The notes below the pieces were generated by a model, which saw only the letters and a program-made list of their open reading frames with translations, ran no database searches and was not told where the DNA came from. A DNA stretch of 64,000 bases, taken from NCBI GenBank assembly GCA_025667525.1, contig CM046874.1, positions 426,272,400 through 426,336,399 of the forward strand. The letters are read 5' to 3'. The stretch comes from Glebionis coronaria. Its lineage: Eukaryota; Streptophyta; Magnoliopsida; Asterales; Asteraceae. Each line of letters starts with the position of its first letter. Within the stretch, counting starts at the first letter, position 1. The translations under genes were made by a program, and so were the position numbers. Shown in pieces: positions 55,893 to 64,000 of this stretch.

Positions 55893-58729
55893 AATAAATA
55901 TAAGGAATAATAACACCATAGCTCTTCATGATGACGAGCTCGGTAGAATAAAATTTTTCTCCGACAACTCTCTCAGTTGTATGGAAATTCCTTTAATTCA
56001 GATGGTGCTGGCGTCTAGTGCAAACGCCACAGGTGCAACACCGGGAATATAATCAATACCAAATTCAACTTTCCTTAATGGCAAAAGTCTAGGTATTTCA
56101 CCAACAAATACTTCCTAAAGTTTTAGATAACGGAAACATCTTTTTAATAAATTCATATTAGGTTCTTTCTAGATTATAATATCTATGACTAATTCACAAC
56201 CATTCACGGTATAATTTCAAGTCTAAATGCAGGATATGGTCATCCATCAAGAATTATTTAGATCACTTTTGATAATCAACATCTTATAATTTTGGGGAAT
56301 TCTATTCGAGTTCCCATCAATTAGGACAATGTCGTCATGTCATAATCAATCAATCTATCTTACTGGCACTATCAACTTTCCAGTTTCATTACCGTTGATA
56401 AGATGTGAACTTCTCAAAAGACTAATAATAACGCATAATCCTTCACAAATTCAAGGATATATGGAGACACAACTACCATTAAAAGAGTATGGTCAACGCA
56501 TAATCTACGCGAGAGTATTTCAAATCAGATACATACGAAAACATTTAACGAATATGAATATACCCAATGTTTTCATAATTTGAGTACGCATTCGAAAGCT
56601 CCTCGGATCGTTACCCATGTCGTTCAAATGAAATCAACTCAAAAGAAATGATAGGAACGTCGATACATCCAGTCGGGTATCAACACTCGGTGATCAAATA
56701 CTTTTCCTAAGAATCTCACCACGGGAGAATTGGACAAGAAGGGAATATTAGTTTGTCAAATAAGACAATTTCCACAGATGAGTAAATTCGACTCAGAAGA
56801 ATAAATAGTACGGGCACATATGTAGGTGTCCCTATCAATATGTCCCTATTTTTCACTTCTTGCAGATCTCATAAAATTTAATCTTTCACAATCTTCAAAG
56901 AAAATTTAGTGTTTATTAATAATTTCATGGTGACTACTAATCAGCCTTGCATGGTCACTTCCAAATTGTATGTAGGCGCGCAACTATATACAATTTCAAG
57001 ATTAACGATGCAATACTCAGTTCGTCAAAATTTATCATTATGTTTATAATAAAAATATTTTCATGCTTAATTCTTAAATAAGAATAAAAAATAAATTTAC
57101 AAAGATTTTCTTTGTTATGGAAACAATTAAGTTTTCCAAGGTGTTTCATAAACAACTTCATTTCGATAATGATTACTTATAAATCTTACTTTGAATAATC
57201 CATATGGTGATGAAAATTCAATTTCCTCAAAGGATACTGTTTTATCTTATAAAAACAATGAGTGATCTGCAAAAGAGTGATGAAAAGTTGTTCACAAAGA
57301 ACTAACTACAATATACCAGGAAATGAGCTTAGCCAATTAATAATGAGGTTCATGACCTCGATGGCACTCATGAATACAAAGAGAATAATCCACAACGTAA
57401 CTCAAATTGAGATGAGTACTTGTTCAATGGTTGCATCACTAATGCGAACATTAGGAAGAAGCAAGAACAGATAGATAACATCGATACATGTAGAATTTAG
57501 CAATCAAAGGTAGTATTTTCATTAATCACAAACAAGTCAAAATTGTACCGTAACACATTACGTGTCACTATGTCATACAATTCCAAGAACTCATCCTACC
57601 AACTGATGTCTCAATTAAGTTAGGGATTATTTTTTAAAAGATGTCACAATGAATACTAATCTACAAGGGTCATTAGGTGTCCCACCTGTCCCGGAAGATC
57701 CATCGGTCCCAATTCAGAAGAAGATTTCTTCAATTTATTTATTGGACACTGGGCATCCTCGTCATTGGACAATGGCCTAGGAACAACCCTTAACATGAAT
57801 CAACAATCAATCAAAACCTTATAATTCAATCACATAACTTAATGACTTCCTCTTAACAATATCGTATTCCATACGAGTTAAATTTTTACTTCATTTAAGT
57901 TTTTAATCAACTTATACTCAATTCGATATCCTACCTCATTCTCCAATACTTTCAACCTTATTCTTAGACCTTAATAGGGCAATAAAAGCTCGATATGAAC
58001 AACACTCAATTTCCAATCCTATAACTCTTACAACAACAATTATCAAATGAGTCACTAATATGAAATGACTCACACAATCAATTAGACTTATCGGAAAGGT
58101 ACTAGTGGCATGATGCTTTTGGGTAATGGTTCCAATGACAGCCTCAAGTGCAACATTCACCCTTTCGATTTCAAATTTAAGAATTGGGTAACACCGAATC
58201 AGATGACACCTTTCCAGGTGGTAACGTTTTGTCAAACTCCACTCTATAAGGAAAGATCGTCATGACATCGATATCAAATTTAATCTTGCCAATTCTTGTT
58301 CAATATCACAATCAACTAATATCTACATTTCTACGAATATCAACCATTTGTTGGGATCATAAATATCCACAACTTGGTTTAGATCTAGGATAGCTAGAAT
58401 TCCTACGAGAATAGCTTCGATTAATTTACTAGGGGATTTAGGGTTCCTTGTGACAATCTACGTCGTATAAATACCTCGTATAAATATCAAAATAATCATC
58501 AAACAATCATGTAATAAAAGTACATCATATATATATATATATAATCCAAGTTATATATATATTAAAATAACACTTCTCAGTCTGGCCTTGTCGGTAACTC
58601 GGGAATTCTTCGGCACCGTTATAGTCAAAAGATTTTTAGACATTTTGGGAAAAATGTTTATAGTTAAAAGATTTTGAAATGTTTTATTCAAAACCTTGGT
58701 TTTAAAAATCTTTCGTTCTCTATAACGAG
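55893..58729 (-). other. G interior, unassigned 5' half
   Basis: Should hold gag and protease of a Tekay element by position, but I can read no zinc knuckle, protease triad or gag core with confidence. Short open frames (for example 56329-56583 and 57936-58235) have no recognisable domains. An AT microsatellite lies at 58527-58543. Confidence 0.5.
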
Positions 58730-58743
58730 AGCTCTGGTACCAA
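58730..58743 (-). other. Primer-binding site of G (tRNA-iMet-like)
   Basis: Minus strand TGGTACCAGAGCTC, one change from the usual TGGTATCAGAGC core, two bases from the LTR. Confidence 0.78.
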
Positions 58744-58745
58744 AC

Positions 58746-61700
58746 TGTAACACCCCCAATTTTATATAATTCAATACAGCGGAAGACTCGTTGGTGTTAC
58801 GGGATAGCACATTACTCACATCATAGACAACGCTTAAAAAGCGCGTCGTTTATTAATAAAGCATTTCCATTCATAAATACCAAATTTACATAGGTCCCAA
58901 GTCATTGTATTTCATACAAGTTTTACAAAAGAGTTTGAATGGAAATTATTATTTAAGTGCGGGCCATGAATTCTTGTTGTCTTCCGAGAATTACCTTCAA
59001 GTACCTAAGATAAAACATGTTAAAAGAAAACATCAGCGAAAATGCCGAGTGAATTCATAGAGTTTTAATTAAATCCATCAATATAACATCGGTATAAAAT
59101 TATTACCGAAAATCATTTTGTACAAATCATTGTAATAGGCCATAAAATAGCCAAAGTCATTTTATACAAATCCTTGTCAAAAATCATAATATAGGCTTTC
59201 GCCTTCAAAACCATTATACGAACCAATGTCGTAAAAATATCATACAATACGTTTTATAACGTTGTATAAAGTTAAATAAAAATCGTTATATGAATATGGT
59301 TATGTAAAACCAAAACACAAACATAATATCAATAATATGACCCCGTATTGCTAGTCAGGCAATATATCGTAATTCGGTGCGTATAGCAGTATTTCGTTAT
59401 TTGGATTATTATAAGCCACATGACATTGTTACCTTACTACAACAAACAACGGGTAGCTAACCCGAAACTCAATTTGCCCATCTAAAACAGCGTGTCGTCA
59501 CAATAATCACGCTTATAAATCTTCTCATACATAAATTCGCTTACCAATCAATATGGCACGACGGGGATCAACCGTCAAGGCGCGAACTGGGTTGATCGTC
59601 CCCAAATAGTACCATTCTATGCACAAGCGTCTACCAAATCCCGGTAATTCACAATTCATGCTAATGGGACTTTTAGTGACATAACCTAACTTTAATAATC
59701 CATTTTATCTTATACATCGGGTCATATAATCATTCATCGGGTCATACAATCATTCGGGTCCAAATCAATAAAGAAACAATCGGGACAACTAGTGTCCTAT
59801 TTTATCAAAACTAACATGTTATCTCCCTCGCGGGTTTCTAAAACATTTCATAAAAACATTTAAAAGAGTGCGAGGCTATGAACTCACGTTGATGTGGGAA
59901 GGCGATTATCGGCGATTTGGATGTACGGTACGTGCTTCAATCACGGAAACCTAGAAAAATAATACTCGTCTTAGACTTTTGTCCAATGACTTTATCAAAA
60001 TAATAATTATGTATACATATGATGATTTTATATATGATGATAATCATGTGGGTTTATACATTCTCATTTACTCATTTTAGTGTTATGTGTTGGTAACTTT
60101 TATACTAGTTTACTAGTTTTACCTATTTACATGTTTTAGATCCAATAAGCCTATTACAAGTCCATTACCTTAAATTAGACCATTTTATACTTTTATTATC
60201 AGTATTATACATTACATGTTGGGCCCAAGTGGGTTAATCCCAAAAAGTAAATCTATAAGTGTTTAGCCCATTTAGTTGGATTAATAGTCCAATAATGCTA
60301 ATTTAGCCCGTTAATGTCCGTATGTTATATAGTTCCGGTTTTATCGGTTTTTACTTGTATTAAGTACCTATATATCAGTATATGACTTTTAAAAAGTTTA
60401 CATTAGACGGGTCCGATCGTCTATGTTTTAATTGACGAAAAACGTTAATTTTACGGTACTAGCCGAAAAGACGTAAAAATCATGTTTATAGTTTTTATAA
60501 CTTATGAAACTTACCAAACTACCATTTTTATATAGTGTCCATTTATTTATCCTTATACATATTTATATAAATGAAATATATAAGTTAGTGGGTTTTAATT
60601 TCACATTTTATACTATATTATTTTGAGTGCTTATATAATACTATTAAACTTTAATTTCACAAAATCTGATTTTTAGTTTCACTTTCACCATTTTTATCCT
60701 ATCTTGAGTTCTATAAGGAGATAGAAGCTCATTTTTGGATGACATAAACTTCATATTATGTGCTACAAATAAGTTAGTTATAGCTACTGCTCAATCCATT
60801 TCTAAGTATCCTTAAAAGTCCCTACAAAACAGACTATTCAGATTGGTATACAAATTTTGTTTTGATCATATCTCACTCATTTTGATGATTCCATTGCATG
60901 GCCAACTCTCACATGTGTATAACACCTAATACTTACTGTATATTGATTCCACTTTACCATTTTATCAGTTCAACATTTGGTTACTTACTGTTTTTATACA
61001 GCCATCATATTTAAGCAAGATTTTAACCTTGTTACCTATGATTTTCCATCTTTTTAACCATATTTATCAACACTTGATCCCCACAAAACATTTTTATCAT
61101 CATATATTCATCATATACATATACAATAGGAAAGAAAATACAAGATTACATAATCAAAATAACAAGAGGATAGGAAGAACAATCTTTATACCACCATTAG
61201 TGATGAAAATATGAGGTTTTTGATGAACAAGACTTGGTTCTTGTTATCACATCTTTAACTTGGAAAATGAACTCCTTGAGATCTTCATGTACATGAATAT
61301 CTTCTTGAAAATCAGCCCATAAGCTCCATGGAAACCCCTTTTCATAGGTTAGGATCACCTCCAATCTTCATATCTTCAAAGGGTATTCAACTTGTGCAAG
61401 TTAAACACATGATTCATGGTTGAGTTTTTGATCAAATGGGGTGCTTTGGGAGCATGGTGGACGTTCATAGAGAGAGAACAAGAGAGAGTTGTGAGTTGTT
61501 TTGCATGTAGAAAAGTGAGGAAGTGGTTTAATGTTGAATGGTTTTGTTAGGTTGCTAGTTTGGTGTAAAGATTAGGACAAGTGTCCTAGTCTTTTCATGT
61601 AAAGTTGACACATCTTAAGTGTGTTGGCTAAGCTTTAGCCATCCCATGGTGGGGTGAGGCAAGTGTAAACTTGTCTCATCCCACTAATTTACGGGTACTC

Positions 61701-62184
61701 CTCGATTCTAGTTTCCTCGATTTGCGTGCCTTCGGGTCGTTTTACGAAAATCGTTTTTATAAATTATGAATCAACGGCACAAAACGAATCTAATAAAAAT
61801 TGTCTCATCAAAAACGGAGTTCGAAAACGTAAATACGTAATCCTAAGGTTTCCGGTTTAGTCGTAAAAGACGTTAAATTATTCACGTAAGTCCTAATCTC
61901 TTCTCGTAAATTTGTGAGTTAATGAACTAACTCAAATCTAAAATCCCAAAATAATATTCACGGATAAATTTATTTCCTGAAATGTCGGACTGTCACCAAA
62001 ACGGTGTATGTAAACGTAAGCACGTAACGTAGAATCCTCCGGTTTAGACGTAGTCGATGCTACTTCAAGACGTAAATCCAAATTTCTTCCCAAAAATAAG
62101 TAAGTTCATAAAATAACATTAAAATAATGTTTTTAAATAATATTTGAGAATAAAATATAAACCATAAATGGACGGATTGTCACA
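58746..62184 (-). repeat. G 5' LTR
   Basis: 3439 bases. Contains about 36 bases near 61041-61076 that are absent from the other LTR (compare 52203), otherwise closely similar. Small open frames such as 61029-61214 fall in noncoding LTR sequence. Confidence 0.92.
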
Positions 62185-62189
62185 TTCAT
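62185..62189. repeat. Target-site duplication of G, right copy (TTCAT)
   Basis: Matches 49907-49911. Confidence 0.9.
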
Positions 62190-62645
62190 AAATCTTCCGA
62201 ATCAGTGTGTTCTGAATCAGTGTGTTCCGAATCAATTTTATTCCGGATCAATAATTTTCCGAATCAAGCTTATTTCTAAATATTCCGCATGAAGGCAAAC
62301 GTTCCGAATGAAGGTTGTATTCCGTATGAAGAGTTTTGGTCAAGTTATTCCGAATGAGCATGTATTCCGAATGAGCATTAATTATTCCGAATCAAGTAGT
62401 TTTCAGTAAGGATTATTTCACTGTTTTTGTTTTACTGTTTAATTGTTTAATTTTAATTCAAGCTTTATTTTATTAACTGTTTTTGGTTTAAAGTTTTTAT
62501 CACTTTACGCATTTAATCCTTTTTAGTAGCATAGAAAATCACAACCCTTTTTGTAACCAAGAACAACTATTCCACTTTGAGCCGTGATCAATTTGAGAAG
62601 ATACCGAGAATAAAAATCTGAACCCCAAAGAAAAACCTTGTATCA
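62190..62645 (+). repeat. B 3' LTR, second part
   Basis: 456 bases matching 8089-8544, including the end of the TTCCG array and the terminal CTTGTATCA. Confidence 0.92.
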
Positions 62646-62650
62646 ATTGT
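62646..62650. repeat. Target-site duplication of B, right copy (ATTGT)
   Basis: Matches 6896-6900. Confidence 0.88.
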
Positions 62651-64000
62651 GTTAGTGAAACTTTACTTTTACTTCAAGCATTTACCGAACTGTTGATAAG
62701 CTCAGTTTGAGATTGTGAGTGGAGTTCTAATCATTTCATTCCTCTATCCAGCTAGTTCAGGTGTTTGTTTAGACAATCAATTTTGGTTAATAGATTTGTT
62801 AAGAATTTCAAGCTTTAGGATTTGGCTGTTGAGGAAGTTGTTCAGTTTGTTGGTTTGATCGACTTTGTTAGTGGCTTTAGAGTTTCGGTTGAATGCATCA
62901 TAGATCGAGTTGAACAAAGTTAAATTCAGTAGCACTGTAAAACTTAGAAGTAAGATTCAGATAGTAAATTTAGAATTGTAGTATAGCATCTTGTTTTGCA
63001 GGATTTGTTTAGATTTTGTTATGTAGGTTTTGCTAGGAGTCGCTGATTCACTAGTTGCTGGCAGAAAGGAGTTTCAGTTAAATAGTTAAAACGAGGTTCT
63101 GAAGGAACAGTAGCAGTAGAATAATTGGTGTATTATAGATCACGAGTAGATAAGTTGGCTCAGCGCCAAACTTCGACACCAAAGGACTAGTCTTCGGATA
63201 AAACAGGTTAAGCGCTACACTTTATTTCCTGCATTTTATTAGACTAATCTGCTTGTAGACTAGTTGTGTGCTATTATTTGTAAAACCTGTTCATTTTGTT
63301 TACCGGTATACTTGCTTACTTAGTTTCTACTTATACTTTCTGATTTCTTTGTTGTAGCTTATAAGATTTCGTGTTCAATTTTGTTATTTAGTGTTTGGAA
63401 TAGTCTAAATGTGAAGGCTTGATTGATGTCATAATAAGTTCTCAACTCAGTGTTCAACTAGGTGCTTGATATAGTCATTTACATAGTGTATCAAGTGAGT
63501 AAGTCATAATATGTAAGTCATAACTGAATTTTCTGTTTTAAAATTCTTTTGTTTTTAAAAGTTTGGTAAATATACAGTTTCAACCCTCCATAGTTATACA
63601 TTAATTTGCGATTACAGTCCTCTCATTAGATAGATAGTTTGAGTTCGTTAGATTTATTGCATAGTTGGTCCTTCTAGTTAGTTTGATAGAAGTCTCGTGG
63701 ATTTATTGCTATTGGGCTGAGTTGTTGATCTGTTTTTGGGCCAGACGCCTACATTGCCTTTATTTTCGTAAAAATAGATTTCACTTTTATAGGTTCATTC
63801 CTTTTATAAAATCTACATTTTCACTTTTGTAAAAATGGTTTTAATATTTCTACATCATTCTTTGGTTATATAAAATTGATCTTAATAAGTTTTGAATTTG
63901 TAGTTTTATAATAATAGATTTTAAATAGTTGGTAAAATTTGTTAAAAGTTGTTAATTAGTAGAATAAATTTGTATTTTCCATTTTTAGATTTCGTGCATT
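62651..64000 (+). mobile_element. A: continuation after insertion B
   Basis: AT-rich noncoding sequence that should continue the LTR, and possibly the leader, of element A by the logic of the nest. No TGGCGCC-type primer-binding site, gag start or other domain is recognised, so the LTR end may lie beyond the window or be diverged. No gene is supported. Confidence 0.5.

Larger units (their letters stand above)
49912..62184 (-). mobile_element. G: Tekay-type chromovirus with eroded interior
   Basis: 12,273 bases. LTRs are at 49912-53314 and 58746-62184. The minus orientation is shown by a tRNA-iMet primer-binding site (58730-58743) next to the right LTR and a polypurine tract next to the left LTR. 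The duplication is TTCAT. The 5.4 kb interior has no long open frame but retains recognisable, stop-riddled traces of RT, integrase and the polyprotein end in the expected order for a minus-strand gypsy element. Confidence 0.87.
6901..62645 (+). mobile_element. B: full-length Athila-type Ty3/gypsy element hosting C, D/F and G
   Basis: The 5' LTR is at 6901-8544. The 3' LTR is at 48724-49911 plus 62190-62645. Both LTRs are 1644 bases once insertion G is removed. The element has TGATA/TATCA ends, a primer-binding site at 8547, a polypurine tract at 48710-48723 and an ATTGT target duplication. The net element is about 11.1 kb, normal for Athila. Coding parts are gag (8750-9658 plus 19245-19920), protease (19920-20990) and RT/RNase H/integrase (43804-46790), with gypsy order (RT before integrase). 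No env-like frame follows integrase. The LTRs differ at about 3 of the first 95 positions by eye. Several stops and frameshifts make it inactive. Confidence 0.92.

Noticed and set aside
63150..63190. Possible primer-binding site (GGCTCAGCGCCAAAC) marking the end of the A LTR
   Set aside because: It does not match the TGGCGCC core in the needed orientation, and no LTR terminus of the TATCA type precedes it.
62651..64000. Host gene at the right edge
   Set aside because: No frame of useful length or domain. By the nesting logic it is a continuation of element A.

Overview
This window is repeat-only DNA from a flowering plant. I see no host gene, tRNA, rRNA or bacterial-type feature. Almost all 64 kb is LTR retrotransposons inserted into one another. 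The mix of Athila-type Ty3/gypsy, SIRE-type Ty1/copia and Tekay-type chromovirus elements indicates a eudicot. The protein style reminds me of Asteraceae (lettuce, chrysanthemum or tansy relatives), but that species guess rests on memory and is only moderately secure. Gene-poor, probably pericentromeric or otherwise heterochromatic DNA is likely.

Layout. (Z) 1-2844 looks like part of a long chromovirus-type LTR ending at 2844. (H) 2845-5702 is a decayed copia element on the minus strand, with the remains of integrase, reverse transcriptase and RNase H. It is interrupted at 5703 by (A), a gypsy LTR beginning TGATAAGTGTG. A is itself interrupted at 6901 by (B), an Athila-type element on the plus strand. 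B runs from 6901 to 62645 and is bounded by the target duplication ATTGT. Its own length is only about 11.1 kb, because it hosts three further insertions. (C) is a minus-strand sibling of B at 9659-19239 (duplication GCCAA) that splits the B gag. (D) is a second Athila-like family at 20991-43803 that splits the B gag-pol. (G) is a minus-strand Tekay-type element at 49912-62184 (duplication TTCAT) that splits the B 3' LTR. D is in turn split in its 3' LTR by (F), a minus-strand SIRE-type copia at 28992-40964 (duplication AGTTC). The deepest path is H, A, B, D, F: five levels.

State of the elements. F is the youngest and best preserved. Its LTRs are nearly identical, it has long open gag and pol frames, and downstream of pol it carries a large extra gene that reads as two exons around a 534-base GT-AG intron. 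B is complete in layout but disabled by stops, frameshifts and catalytic substitutions. C has lost most of integrase. D never shows a reverse transcriptase: it keeps gag and protease plus an in-frame tail with a membrane-segment-like stretch, and so looks non-autonomous. G has closely matching LTRs around a wrecked interior, which suggests it was moved in trans.

Most unusual structure. At the right end of D, an LTR is followed by exactly the 18-base primer-binding site and then by an inverted, truncated second LTR. This gives a palindrome of about 1.3 kb per arm centred near 42498. The left side ends where plus-strand strong-stop DNA would end, so a reverse-transcription fold-back is a plausible origin. 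Other points of interest are the spliced extra gene in F, repeated polypurine-tract-like motifs with a conserved hairpin in the 3' regions of B and D, and a dense TTCCGRAT motif array in the LTRs of the B/C and D families.
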